Shown here piece after piece: positions 23,613-35,957 of a stretch of DNA of 64,000 nt. The DNA lies in the NCBI RefSeq assembly GCF_009727055.1, contig NC_052354.1:47564263-47628262 (forward strand). The letters run 5' to 3'. The DNA is from Benincasa hispida (Eukaryota > Streptophyta > Magnoliopsida > Cucurbitales > Cucurbitaceae). Made by a program: the position numbers and the translations under genes. Position 1 is the stretch's first letter. Each line of letters opens with the position of its first letter. The notes below the pieces were generated by a model, which saw only the letters and a list, made by a program, of their open reading frames with translations, had not been told where the DNA came from and did not search any database.

Positions 23613-25351
23613 TAAAGTCGTGTTACGTGAGCTTTCCAATGAAACTACTGAAACTTCAACAACAGTTGTTGAAGGGCCTACTTCATCAGCAAGAGTTGTT
23701 GATGATTGTTCATCTGGTAGGTTGGTTCCACCAAAAGAGTTGAGGGAACCTCGATGTAGTGGGAAGGTTGCGAACCCGCCCGTTCACTATCTAGGTTTTA
23801 CGAAAATCCTGGCTATGGTAGCCAATGGCGACGTTAAGGATCGGTTGTCTTATCAGAAGACAATGGAGGACATAGACCAGAATGAATGGGTCAAAGCCAT
23901 GGATCTCGAGATGGAGTCGATGTACTTCAACTCAATATGGGATCTTGTAGATCAGCTTGATGAGGTAAGACTTATAGGTTATAAATGGATCTACAAGCAG
24001 AAACGAGGTGCTGATGGGAAGGTGCAAACCTTCAAGGTTTGACTTGTGGCAAAGGGTTATACCCAGGTGGAGGGAGTCGACTTTGAGGAGACTTTCTCGC
24101 TTGTTGCCATGTTAAAGTCGATCCGCATCCTTCTGTCCATTGCCGCTTATTATGAATATGAGATCTAGCAAATGGACGTCAAGACTACCTTTCTAAATGG
24201 CAATCTTGAGGAGACCATTTATATGGTGCAGCCTGAGGGATTCATTGCTTTGTAAACTGAATCAATCCATTTATGGGCTGAAACAGACGTCTCGATCTTG
24301 GAACATTCAGTTTGATACTGCAATCAAATTGTACGGCTTTGACCAAAACGTTGATGAACCTTGTGTATACAAGAAGATCGTCAACGATTCAGTAGTTTTC
24401 TTAGTGTTGTATGTAGACGATATCCTACTCATTGGGAATGATGTAGGTCTACTAATTGTAGTTAAAAACTAGCTAGCGACCCAATTCCAAATGAAAGATT
24501 TGGGAGAGGCTCAATTTATTCTGGGCATACAGATCTTTCGGGATCGTAAGAACAAAGAGCTAGAGGCATCGTACATTGACAAGATATTGCTTAAGTACTC
24601 GATGCAGGACTTCAAAAGGGGCTTACTACCATTCAGGCATGGAGTCACTTTGTCTAAGGACATGTGTCTTAAGACACCTCAAGAGGTTGAGGAAATGAGA
24701 CGGGTCTCATATGCATCTACCATTGGTAGTTTGATGTTTACGATGCTCTGTACTAGGCAAGACATCTGTTATGCTGCTGGAATAGTCAGTAGGTATCAGT
24801 CTAACCCAGACCAAGATCACTGGACTGTAGTTAAGAACATCCTCAAGTATCTTCGAAGAACGAGGGACTACATACTCGTGTATGGATCTAGGGATTTGAT
24901 CTTTACTGGATACACGGATTCTGACTTTCATACTGATAAGGACTCTCACAAGTCCACTTCAAAGTCACTTTTTACTCTTAACGGAGGAGTTGTAGAGTAG
25001 TGAAGGACTAAGTAGTGGTGCATCGCCGACTCCACGATGGAGGCCGAGTATGTAGCAGCTTGTAAAACTGCTTACGAGGCCATCTGGCTCAGGAAGTTCC
25101 TGACAGAGTTAAAAGTTGTTCTAGATATGTCTAGGCTCATCACCTTCTATTGTGACAATAGTGGTGTTATGGCAAACTCTAAGGAGCCCAGGAGTCATAG
25201 GTGCGACAAACACATAGAGCGGAAGTATAATTTGATCCGCAAGATAGTGCATCGAGGGGACGTAATTGTCACAAAGATTGCTTCAGAGCACAACGTTGCT
25301 GACCTATTTACGAAGGCTCTCATAACTATAGTGTTTGAAGGTCAGCTTTAG
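23613..25351 (+). pseudogene. pol: Copia 1 reverse transcriptase and RNase H remnants
   Basis: RT N-terminus at 23850-24042 ('WVKAMDLEMESM', 'YKWIYKQKRGADGK'), then 'AKGYTQ' and 'FLNGNLEETIYM' in changed frames. The catalytic box LYVDDILL is intact at about 24407-24430. 24491-25000 carries 'MKDLGEAQFILGIQI' and the YRRVS-like and 'CTRQDICYA' motifs. 25037-25351 is RNase H with 'EAEYVAACKTAYEAIWLR', 'CDNSGVMANS' and a terminal 'ADLFTKAL'. Stops at 24043, 24254 and 25001 plus frameshifts inactivate it. Confidence 0.9.
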
Positions 25352-25470
25352 AGCATGGGTCTACGGGACAGGCCGCAACTGGACTAGGGCAAGTGGGAGA
25401 TTTTATTGTACTGGGCCTTAGTGCCTTAGTTTATTGTTTTGTACTAGTTTTTGTACACCCCACTCGCTTT

Positions 25471-25485
25471 AGGAAAAGTGGGAGA
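25471..25485 (+). other. Polypurine tract of copia 1
   Basis: 'aggaaaagtgggaga' immediately before the 3' LTR. A similar 'gcaagtgggaga' occurs about 85 bases upstream. Confidence 0.85.
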
Positions 25486-26493
25486 TTGTTGAGGGTAATG
25501 CCCTAAAGTCTCGTGTCTTGCAGTTTGTAAACACAGTTTTTTACGAATACGTGTGATGTTTAATATATGATATTTTCTTCATTACTTGACTTTGAACATT
25601 GGATGTTTTATTTACTTTACCACAAACCAATAAACTAAAATCCCTGGTTGTCATTACGTAACTTAAGCATGTATGTGATGTCATACAAGTGGATCATGTC
25701 TTAAGTGATAACCAAAATGGTCTGTAGTATATGGATATAGGAGGGAAACCTTATCCTGGTAACGCTACGGATGCGACCCGCTTTGTGGAATAGTTACAAG
25801 TGTTGTAACTTGCTACAGATGGTTTGATCTTGATCATTAATGTGGGGACGTACGAGCGGGGGCGCCCTATACAAAAGAGTTTGTAAAAGACCTGACCACG
25901 AACTGTTAATGTCTCGTTATATAACGTCGTTCATGACAGAGACTTCACTTCATTAGGATGACCATAGGTAACATGACTTCAATCCTGAGTGAATTGGGAA
26001 CTCCTGCCTTTAAGGGCGGTCCTTTGATTTGCAAGGATGTGAGTGGCTAGGTTACCGACTCAAACCTACCACTTTGGAGATTCGTCTGATTTGGGAGTTG
26101 AGAACTCAGCTACACAAGATGAAATTCACTCCTTCCCCAAAGCAGGGGTAAGTAGATTGATTGCTCCTTTAAGCGCTGATCCTGGGGCTTGAACGATGTA
26201 GTGCCACACACCTTCTTATGGTCCCAGAGGTGTCCACATATAGTAGGACTATGTTGTATTATTCATTAGAGGGATCAGTGGTATTTAAGGATTTAGATGT
26301 AACTACAGGGGCAAAACAATAAATTGGCCCAACTGTTCTTACAAGCATCCGTGAAGGGTTATCGTATTGTTGATTGGTTATATCCGATGGACACAGAAAC
26401 ATATTTGTGGTAAGAAGAGTTCAGCTGTCGGTATTTAGTAGAATGGCTGACAGTTAATGGATGGTGGATCTCGTGGCCAAAGAGTTTAATCAG

Positions 26494-28577
26494 TGTAACG
26501 ACCCGACCCCCTAGGACTTAAGTTAGGCCGTTACTAAATACATGCATGCATGGAACTCAAAACGACACTCGGTTATGACGAAATAAATGCTAATTAAATA
26601 AGGTAAGTTCAAAAGACTTTCATTAAATTCTAATACTAAAATAATAATAGGGTACCCATAAATCATAAAGGATAATAAATAAGTCTGAAAAACGACTCTT
26701 AAAAGTAAGTTTTAAACATCAAAACTAAAAGTTAAGAGGAACATAAAAAGAACTCTAAATCTTATGATGCGGAAGCTTAAAAACTAGTCACAGTGGCTCG
26801 ATCACGAATTCCGCTTGTCCATCGCCGGTACATCTCTACCTTTACCTGAAACAACAACATGAGAAAGAATGAGTATAAAATACTCAGTAAGTAACCCCAA
26901 TACTAGGGTCAGGCTGGGCATCTATGTCCTCTAGATACCCACCTTTGGTGAAAAATATAAACTACTCTAGTTCTCATGGGACACATATACACATGAAACA
27001 AGAAGGAGACTGAGTCCTATCTTACTGTAGTTAAGTATGCGACTACCTCTGGTCAATCCTGAAGGAGACACAAACTGGTGAATCCTGAAGGAGACATAAA
27101 CTGTTGAATCCCGAAGGAAACACAAAATTTAATGGACATCTAACTAATCAGTAAGGACATTGCACAGTCTCAACATCATAATCATCACTGTACGAATCTA
27201 TGACATACATATAAACCTCATCATCATGGCTCAACAACATACACATATACCTCAACATCATGGTTCTACAACATACATGTATACCTCAACATCATCAGAT
27301 CAAATACAACCATGGAAGCACATACCATCTCATACTAGCATTCAAGTATCTATATGCATAAATAAATAATTCGGATCTCGTAACAGAACATACTTTAATC
27401 ATATTATACTATCAATTTTTCATGCTATCATCTACCATAACCTTCATTTAACATGCTAGCATACATCTAATGTCTGGCCCATGGGCAGTTCCAGTAGTAA
27501 GATTACTTATCTTGATATTAGATCAAACCAAAAAGAAATTGAATCTTTGTGAAATTATTGAATCCTTAATCAAGCCTAAACATAAACCAAGCTTTAAAAT
27601 TAATAGTTAAGGCCAAATTCCAAACACCCAAATATTACAAAATATTTCCAGATAACCTTACCTAAGGTGTGGTCTAATTCAAATTCACCTTCCAGACCTC
27701 TAATTTTAAGCCCAAATAATTAGCAAGCCAAACTCTTCTTCATCTTGAATGAAATTCTTGAATCAACCCCTTAATCATAATTTGAAATTAGGCTTACATG
27801 ATTAAAGCTTGAATCAAATACATACTTCACTACCAATGTCTCAAATAAATTATCCATATGTAGCTTTGTAAAAAAAATCACTTCCAAATGACTTTACCAA
27901 AATTTCTCAACCAAAATTAATCCACAATAGGGTAATCAAAGCATAAAACTTACCAAAACTCGCTAAACAAACTCCAACTTCACTGAACAACACCTCAATA
28001 CCTTCACAAACTTGAATCCAAAGTTGAAACACAATGGGTATCAACCAATTGATGCCAAAAGTAAATGAGTATTCAAGAATCAACGGAAAACCAATCCAAA
28101 TGGCAGAAATCCTTACCAATCGATAGATCCAGTGATGGCAAAAGCAAACGATGCTTGAGCAGTGGTGGACGGAGGTCATGAAGAAGAAAATGATGCGGCG
28201 ACTTTGGGCGGCATCGGATGGGCTCACGAACGTGAGGAAGAAAAGGGGGGTGGGATTTGACTTTTTATTAAAAAAAAAAAAAAAACAACACAACTACACA
28301 ACAATAATATAATAATAAACAAAAAAGGAAATAAATATAATTACATTTAATTCCTTTCCATTTTATACTATTAAACTCCTTTCCGTTTCAAAGAAATTAA
28401 TTCCTGCCATTAATTTCCAATTTGAATAATTTCACACCAACAATTAAATTTTCGCACTTACACTTGAAGTCCAAAATTTCAAAAATGCCCTCCAACTAAT
28501 AATAATTACTAAAATTTCAAAATAATAAAGTTACTGGAAATTACATTATTACTAAAAAATGTGTGTGGGGTATTACA
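26494..28577 (-). mobile_element. Gypsy-type solo LTR, minus orientation
   Basis: Plus-strand ends are 'tgtaacgacccgacccc' and 'ggggtattaca'. On the minus strand this reads TGTAATACCCC to GGGTCGTTACA, the style of Ty3-gypsy LTRs that end just before a TGGTATCAGAGC primer site. Flanks ATCAG (26489-26493) and GTCAG (28578-28582) match at 4 of 5. Length 2,084 bp. The repeated 'gaatcctgaaggagacataaac' phrase near 27055-27120 is a short internal repeat. The 128-codon frame at 27907-28293 has no known motif. Confidence 0.8.
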
Positions 28578-29039
28578 GTCAGCTATTCACGTACTATTGA
28601 AGCTTCGAGCCATAGGTCCATAAGGTCCCCTTGGTAGCTCAATGGATTCAAGTTGAGAATCAGTTTTTGGATCAGTTTGAAATGTTCAAATTGACAAGAG
28701 GGAGTTTGATTATATATGATATGATTGAACTAGTTAACTATATTTGATATGCTTGATTTTATGTATGAGATACATTAATTGGAGGAAATTGGATATAAAT
28801 ATGATTTATATCTAGTGAAGAAAAAAACACTATGGTTGATATATAATATTAAACTATAGGTTAATGAATATAATATGATTATATTTATTATTTTATTTTG
28901 ACAATTTTAGGATAATTGTGCATGCCATTTTCTCTGTAACTGTGCGTTAGTGGGAAGCTCAAATTGGTTTTCGTAACTGAAGAATAAAATAAAAATTATT
29001 TTCATTTTACAAAGATGATAGTTATTTGCTCACGAAGTG

Positions 29040-29260
29040 TTAGCTGCTTATCGCTTAGTAAATTCAGAGACTATACGATAGCTCGCATTTACTACACGAT
29101 CGCTTACACGTGCACGCATCTTATAAACGATCACCTACATTTTACTAAACGGTCGTCTAGTGCTCGAGCATTTACTAAACGATCGTATAGACAATCGCTG
29201 CCTATTTCCTACACGATCATGTACTTCACCTAAACGATCAAGCATTTTGTTTATACGATG
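29040..29260. repeat. CGATCG palindrome array in copia 1 3' LTR
   Basis: Same arrangement as in the 5' LTR, with some cores altered (for example 'aaacggtcgtctag' in place of 'aaacgatcgtctag'). Confidence 0.8.
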
Positions 29261-29696
29261 GACTAAGCTTTTTCCCACTTACTTGATCATTGTATATGAT
29301 CCTCTTATCCTTCCCCCTTACCAAATCCGAACAAAGCCCACTCTTTGGATTCTCACACCGAGAATACTAAGGGTTTCAAGTGGTGGTGTCGTCCCTTTCT
29401 TTCTTCTGTTCGTGTGGAGACCGTTCGTGGTAGACGATCGGTAGTGTTTCTTGACGTTCCAGTGAAAGCGAGAGGAGTATGTTCGCTTGGAGAGAACAAG
29501 TTTTGCTATGAAGAAAGATTCTTCAACTGGTAAGTTTACTTATTCTCTTGTTTGTTATTCTTAAAGCATGCCGGTAATTTTACAGTATGATGCATATCTA
29601 TTTGTTTGAATGTAAATGCGGTAGTTTTGTCACAATATTTTTGGAAAGATCCGCTTCTGCTCAGAGGTACTCTTGTATAAGAGTTCCTTCAAATGG

Positions 29697-30600
29697 TACA
29701 TCTCCCAGTAGATTTCTAAGCCAGTCATATTGATGTCCCCCACAATGGTGCATCTCCTAGTAGGCTTCTAAGCCACTTAGCCTCTTGTTCTGCTAATTCT
29801 AGAGTAATAAATTCAGACTCCATGGTGGACCTTGGTATACAAGTCTGTTTTGCAAACTTCCATGAAATAGCTCCTCTACCCAATAAGAACACATCCACTA
29901 GTAAAGCTTACTTCATCATTCTAAGTTATCCAGTTTGCATACACTACCCTTCTAGTATGGTAGAAAATTATTAAAATGCAAACAATAATCTATTGTACTA
30001 TTAAGATACCTTAATAAATGACGAAGAGCAATTAAATGGTCTTTAATCAGGTATATTATAGTTCATAAAAACATTACACTTCCTATAATCTTTGTATATT
30101 TAGCTCGAGAAACACTATCTTCCTTATTTTTCTTAAGATTCATACTAGCATCATAAGGTATTCTTACAGGAGCATCATCAAAGCAATTAAATCTCATTTT
30201 TCAATATGTGATTGATATAAAAAAAAAAAAAAAATCATTTTCAGTTTTCCTTATCTTAACACCAAGTGCCACATTATCCTTACCTAAATCCTTCATTTCA
30301 AATTGTGAGGACATAAATAACTTAGTATTACACTTACATCTAAGTTTATATCAAGACTATCAACATACAAATAGATAATCACACAATTAGCTCAAATAGA
30401 TTTGAGTAAATGCATGTATCAAAGGATATTAATAAATATTCACATAATCAGATCAAACAACTTAAGTAAATACTTTTTTACATCCATGCAATACATTAAA
30501 CAAATTCTATCAAGGGTTTATAATGGCTATTTTAAATATTTTAGTCATATGAGAATATGCATCAAAATATTTGTAGATTCATTTAAACCTAACTGGTTTG
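29697..30600 (-). pseudogene. pol: Copia 2 RT and RNase H N-terminal remnants
   Basis: Minus-strand translation from high to low coordinate: a degraded catalytic box 'LYVDSLDINL' (about 30340-30380), 'SSQFEMKDLG' and 'LGVKIRKTE' (about 30240-30320), then after an A-rich gap 'HLLRYLNST' (about 29990-30040), '[10 protein letters not shown]' and '[16 protein letters not shown]' (about 29790-29830) running into copia 1 at 29696. Together with 14641-14842 this is one interrupted RNase H. The second Asp of YVDD is lost and there are many frameshifts. Confidence 0.75.
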
Positions 30601-30679
30601 TTTCCTTTTAGAAATTGAAGATCCATATTTAATTCATAATGTTTCTTCAAAATTTACTAAATCATATAACAACTATAAA

Positions 30680-31215
30680 TCGTCCATCTTCATTTTCTCT
30701 TTTCAAGATCCTAGACATGCTCAATAAAGACTTTCAAGCAATTGAAATTATACATATGTACACTTATGTATCCATGATCTTATCTAACAAATGTAGGACT
30801 TTAGTCGTATTCCCAACAATCCTCCCCTTGAACAAAGGACCAACTGAGCCTCCCCTGAAGTAGCCATCCATCCATCTAACTCTTATCTAGGCTAACTCCT
30901 TTTTACCAGAGCATAATGCCTATCCGATATAGTTCAACTATGGATCACACAACGACTTCTTTTGAGGTTCCATCATATCTTTGTTCGACATTTAAGGATT
31001 ATATCAACATGAATAAACTAGGGACACGACTTTGATACCACTTATTAGGGATAACAAATCTCCAAATATCTTCATAGTAGTATGATGTTGTATCTATTTT
31101 GAACATAAGCCCTATGGCTTTGCTTTTGGGTTTGATCTCAAAAGGTCTCATACGAATGGAGATAGTTGTTATAACTTATATATGCATGAAAAGTCCTTAT
31201 ATTTTATTAACATAT
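30680..31215 (-). mobile_element. TRIM-like mini-retrotransposon
   Basis: On the minus strand a primer site 'tggtatcaaagtcgtg' (31025-31040) and a purine tract 'ttcaaggggaggat' (30819-30832) lie only about 220 bp apart, with LTR-like ends outside: 'TGTTGGGAATACGAC' starting at 30818 and a left LTR above 31043. Such spacing without coding sequence fits a terminal-repeat retrotransposon in miniature. The two LTRs could be matched only in part, so the outer borders are estimates. Confidence 0.45.
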
Positions 31216-32831
31216 TTTATTAACATATTTTATTGCTTAGACAATATCTCAAATTACCATCAATTTTACAAGCTTCCACATAAAATTGATGGAATTTACA
31301 TGTTTTCATATTACAAGCAAACTAGGTGATAGTCCAAATACTGTTATAAGGCCAACTCAATTTAAAAATAATAAACTTCATGAAATTTAATGGCCAAATA
31401 TAACAATTTAATCATGCATAAACTTTTGTCAAATATAACATACATAGAATGTTATTTTCATTCATGATAACATGATAATTAGACTTGCTCAAATAGATCA
31501 TAGTAGCATCCCATTTAGGATATGAAAAGCAATACAATAACAACAATAAGATTATTTTCTTATTGCACTTGTCATGAGACGATTCGCTAATTACGAAATA
31601 TTCAAATATATATTGAATATCATGTTCAAATATAACAATTAAATAAAATTGTCAAATCCTCATATCTAATATAAAAATTTGAAATATATATCGTCGAGGT
31701 AAAACATATAGGAAATTCATCATATATTAAAGTCCATTCAAAATCAACAAGAGAAAACTTGATGATTTTGGATTCGAATCAGGATTTTAAACAAATCAAG
31801 AAAATCTCACTACCATCATCATCCAAATTGATAATAATTTGAATTTTAAAAATTGGATGCATCAAAATGTCTCCAGCTTAAAGCCATCATACTTAATGAT
31901 CAACAAAGATTATACCCACACTATAAACTTTATGTAGTGTTGCAAAATCTACATTTCCCAAAAACACAAGCATGTCTAACAACCAAAGTTAATCAGCCCA
32001 CTAATTTAGTTAACATAAATTGAAAAACCAATATGTTGAGCTCTCTTCAAAATTCTCAAATCATGTCTTCAGTTGGATGACTTAGTCAACACACCATTTC
32101 AAAAATAAGTATAGAATGTAATTCATTTATAAGGATCAATAAAATTGTGATCACATTCTAGTTCTGAAAGATTTATTCTAAAACGTAAGATTCGAACTAT
32201 AAGTAAAGTATACTCATTAATCATGTTCAAGGTAAAGCCTTCAATGAAGCATAGAGATTAAGAGTGGAAAAGCCTTCAATTAGTCAACACCATAAATGTA
32301 TTCACAAAATAGAAAATACCATATGAAAAAACTGAATTCGGTGGAAAGAAGAACCACAAATCAAATTATTTTCAACATATTTGAATCAAATAAAAAAGAT
32401 ATCACTGTCATCAACATCTAAATTGACAGTGACGATTAATCATAAGACCCAATCTCATGCTACAAAAACCATACATTCCAAACCACTATCACAAGCATGT
32501 AAGACAACATAAATAAATTTACTAATTTACTAATTACAAATAAAATTACAATATGTTGAATTGTCTCACCAAATTTCTCAAATTATTTTGAAAATTAATG
32601 CATAATTATATGGATCATTATTTTCTTAAATTATTCTTCCAAATATCTACTTTTCGTCATTTTTTCTTAATTTTTTTTCAATTTGAAATGAAAATTTTTC
32701 TAATTTCAAATATCCTTGCAATCTAAAAATTATAAATAAAAATATAATCTCTCACAAAATTTCTTTCCAACGTAATTTTATTCAATTTGGTGACTCATGA
32801 TTATACATTTCCACAAATTAGGCGATGTCCC
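31216..32831 (-). other. Copia 2 internal sequence, unrecognisable
   Basis: About 1.6 kb, strongly AT-rich, with no recognisable gag or pol motif on either strand. By position it should be the gag/protease/integrase part of copia 2, either decayed or replaced. Confidence 0.4.
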
Positions 32832-33003
32832 TGATAACTTGTAGAAATACAAGTTATTTTACCTCTTTTATCTGAAATAATTAGGAAAAAGGTTTGAAAA
32901 TGCGATAGCTTGATGAGGAATTTATGAAAATAATTATATCGTGCGATCACACATGCATAAAGTCTCTCTATTTATAAAAGTTATAAAAATCGTGCTTTTT
33001 GGT

Positions 33004-34160
33004 GCTTGAGGGCTATTTCGCATTGTAGGGAGAGATTCAAGCACCTGGTTCGTTTGATAGTGGGTGATGGAAGGTCATGTTTTTTTTTTTGTGGGATCCT
33101 TAGTTTCCGGAGGGTGCGATTATGGATTCAGGTGGTCTATGATGCAGAGAGTAGTATGGAAACACGGTTGTCGAAGTTTATAGATGGTGAGGGAGGTTGG
33201 AGGTGGCCCACAATGTCATGGGAGTTGCTTAAGATCTGGGGTCTTATTTAGACAGTGGGGCATAGGGTGATGGGGGAGGATTATTGGGTTTGGGTGTCAG
33301 GTGCTAGTGGTCGGTTTTCTATTGCTAGTGCGTGGGAAAGTTTGCATCCTCATCGTCCTAGGGTGTCTTGGATAGGTCTTTTGTGGTCTAGGGGTGGTAT
33401 TCCGCCCCACTCCTTCTATGCGTGGTTAGCTGTGAGGGACAAGTTGGTACATGGGATTGGTTGAGGAGTTGGGGTGTGTTGTCAGAGGAGGGTGTCTTCT
33501 GTGGGAAGGAGGTGTGGAGTCACGGGATCATTTATTTTTTGAGTGTGNTGTGTTGTCAGAGGAGGGTGTCTTCTGTGGGAAGGAGGTGTGGAGTCACGGG
33601 ATCATTTATTTTTTGAGTGTGGATTTGGGAGAAGGTGTGGTCAAGTGTGTTGTGTCAGTTGGGTTCATCTCATCAGATGGCGGGTTGGGATGTTGAGTTT
33701 TCTTGGGTGTGTCGATTGGGGTCGGATAAAGGGGTATGTAGTAAGCTATTACATATCTTCTAGTGTGCTTCCATCCACTACATTTGGCAAGAGCGTAATC
33801 GATGGCTTCATGGGGATAATCCGAGGACGGTGTCTGCTCTGTTTCACATTATGGTCTCTACGGTTCGTGCTCGTGCTGCTTCTTGGGGGGTTGATCTTCT
33901 TAGTATTATCTAATGTGTTTACGAATATTTTCCTCTTTTTGTTCTTGTCGTTGTTCTTTGTTTTGTGGTTGGCCCAAGTTGTGGGGTTTTGTTTCCTTTA
34001 CTTTGTTTTTCTCCCAGGTGGATGGTATTGTTTGCTTTTGTTTTGGCTTTGTTTCGATAGAGTCCTATTTTTCTTGTGCTTTATTGCTTTGATGCTTTGA
34101 TCCCAGGCTATGGGATCCCCCTTGTTGTTGTATAATAATATCACATATTCTAAAAAAAAA
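33004..34160 (+). pseudogene. 5'-truncated L1-type LINE, ORF2 C-terminus
   Basis: Plus-strand frames give 'HCRERFKHLVRLIVGDG', 'YWVWVSGASGRFSIASAWE' and 'HSFYAWLAVRDKLVHG', then 'CGKEVWSHG' and 'FFECGFG': the zinc-binding zf-RVT domain after the RT of plant L1 LINEs. Stops at 33249 and 33462 break the frame. The 3' end has a GT-rich tail and an A-run (about 34151-34160) typical of target-primed insertion. A duplication with an N lies at 33475-33621. The hydrophobic 185-codon frame (33543-34100) is mostly 3' UTR. Confidence 0.75.
33475..33621. repeat. 73-bp exact duplication joined by an N
   Basis: Bases 33475-33547 and 33549-33621 are identical by eye, separated by the only ambiguous base (33548). 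Most likely a gap-closing or assembly artefact. Confidence 0.85.
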
Positions 34161-34414
34161 ATCTTCTTATGCGATCTCAAGAAATTCTCAACGCTAATAT
34201 AGGAATTTCATAGTTAGTAGCCTCATGTGATGGGGAATGACATGATGCATGGGCAGTGGAAGTTAAATCAAAGACCAAGTTGGTGGCTGACAAAAAAACT
34301 TCACGACAGAGCCAATGAACTTTTGATGCAGAGCAAGTGGTGCATCAGGGAATAGAATTTAATGCACCTTATCAACATAATCATTAGTAAGAGGAAAAGA
34401 CTTCACTTGATGCC

Positions 34415-34422
34415 TATAAATA
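34415..34422 (+). promoter_or_regulatory. TATA box of Athila-like solo LTR (32832 copy)
   Basis: 'tataaata' in 'gcctataaatacc', equivalent to the TATA boxes of the sister LTRs. Confidence 0.6.
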
Positions 34423-35423
34423 CCTTACAAGACTTCCATGCAAAACATAGGAGAGAACGAGGACATTGGGGAAAAATTCTACCCAAATTCTTAATTTAAA
34501 AAAAAAAAGCATTTCCTTTCTGAGCTCTCATGAAAGCTTAGGATTTCTCTCTAGAAGCAGAAAGGGAACTTCACCTCCAACACTCTTTTTGAAGCAGTCG
34601 CCTACAAAGTCGGAGGGAGCAAGGAATTGTATATCATGACTTGATTCTTTATCTCCATCTCTTTTTTTCCATAGTTGCATCTGTATTGTATAAATTGAAA
34701 TAGATTTTTTTCTCAATATGAATGCATCTTCGGTTTATCTTTTATCCATCTCCTCAACTTTTATCATGAGCAGCTAATTTCTTTATGCGTTAAGAAACAT
34801 TGCAACTAGCATGAACTAAGTAATGCTTGATTATGCGTTCAATTTGTTTTATGCATGCTTTATAAACGAGTTAAGAGAATATTCTACGTAGATTGAAATC
34901 TAGGTTTGAAAAGATCAAAGATTTAGACCTCGTAAAATAAGTAGAGAGCCTTTTAGAAATAAAGAAATATCCTTTGCATTAAATACTCATCACATGCATC
35001 CTAGAGATAGGATATTGTGGCTATGCACTGAGAAGGGCAAGTTGTAATTTGAGTAAGTTGCTTGAACACATGATTTATGCATTTACTTAGGAATGTTAGT
35101 GAATATTTTTCTTAACCCTACTCTTATTCATTCTAATTTGGCACTACTCGCATAGATTGTTTTGTTCAAGGGTGTAATTTCCATCGCATACATCACTTTC
35201 TTTTAGTAATAGAAAAAAAAATCATCGCATATTTAGTAACAACTCGCGTCAAGATCGAAACAATATTTGCCAACATACATATAGAATGCAATCCTTGTGT
35301 TCTACCCTAGACTCATCAGGACTCTAGTTGGGCTTATACTTAGTTTTAACTAGGTTAAAAAAATGAGTTAACAAGAATTCACATAGCACTTACTTCATCG
35401 CATAATTAAAACACATCAATCCC

Positions 35424-35957
35424 CTACAAGATCATCATTTACCTTTATAAAATAAATAATAACGGGAGCTAAATAACTACTTACACATGAAATTGCTATA
35501 ATTTGATCTCTTCTTTTTTTAAGATCTACAATAAATTTGACCATGATAGTCCAAATAAGGAACTTCAGGGATTCTTTATAAACAGAGTAATAGCTAATTT
35601 AGGCTTCAAACTCTCATTTTCAATGGTACCCATGTGCAGAAATAGTAAATCAGAAAAAATTTAAATATCCAAAAAAAGGTAAGAACATATGCAACAAACT
35701 CTGAGAAAGTACTTAACAAAGTGAAGATAGGGATTGAAGAAAAGGTACCGGTCCATTGAATTAACTTTAACTTTCCTTATGGCAAATTTCTTGATCTTTA
35801 TTCCCCCAAATCATGGCACCATGAAGATCGGGCGAACAACTTCTCAGATTGAGATTGGGCAAGACTGAGAAAATGTTTCAATTTTGGACAGATCCAAGAA
35901 CTTTGCAGATTTGATTGACATTTGATAATGATTTCGAGGGAATTCTTGCTTTCAAAT
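35424..35957 (-). other. Copia 2 leader next to its 5' LTR
   Basis: Resumes after the solo LTR. A faint minus-strand frame near 35830-35900 ('SAKFLDLSKIETF') hints at a copia gag N-terminus but is too short to claim. No canonical primer site next to the LTR. Confidence 0.35.

Larger units (their letters stand above)
14848..29691 (+). mobile_element. Ty1-copia element 1, full-length but degenerate, two solo LTRs inside
   Basis: Perfect TSD AATGG (14843-14847, 29692-29696). 5' LTR 14848-16962 (2,115 bp), tRNA-iMet primer site at 16965, long leader, gag at 21390, then protease, integrase, RT and RNase H remnants to 25351, a polypurine tract at 25471, and a 3' LTR 25487-29691 that is 2,116 bp once its insert is removed. 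It lies in the RNase H region of copia 2 in opposite orientation. The first 118 bases of the two LTRs differ at about 12 positions by hand count. The gene order is that of copia. Confidence 0.9.
25487..29691 (+). repeat. 3' LTR of copia 1, split by a gypsy solo LTR
   Basis: From 'tgttgagggtaatgccc' to 'gagttccttca', interrupted at 26494-28577. Colinear with the 5' LTR. Confidence 0.9.
32832..35418 (+). mobile_element. Athila-like solo LTR carrying a LINE insertion
   Basis: Starts 'tgataacttgtag', ends 'aaaacacatca', flanked by GTCCC (32827-32831) and ATCCC (35419-35423), 4 of 5 identical. The end block near 35295-35330 ('gttctaccctagact') matches the family phrase 'gttcgaccctggact' of the copy at 54720. 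TATA box at 34415. Without the LINE at about 33004-34160 it is about 1.4 kb. Confidence 0.75.

Noticed and set aside
27907..28293. 128-codon minus-strand frame
   Set aside because: It lies wholly in a gypsy-type solo LTR, shows no motif and starts in a homopolymer.
31025..31040. Primer site taken at first as that of copia 2
   Set aside because: A polypurine tract and LTR-like start lie only 220 bases away on the same strand, and the copia 2 5' LTR is at 35958, so it fits a separate TRIM-like element better.
33543..34100. 185-codon Leu/Phe-rich frame resembling a membrane protein
   Set aside because: It begins in LINE zf-RVT text next to an N and continues into the GT-rich LINE 3' end; the hydrophobic look follows from composition.
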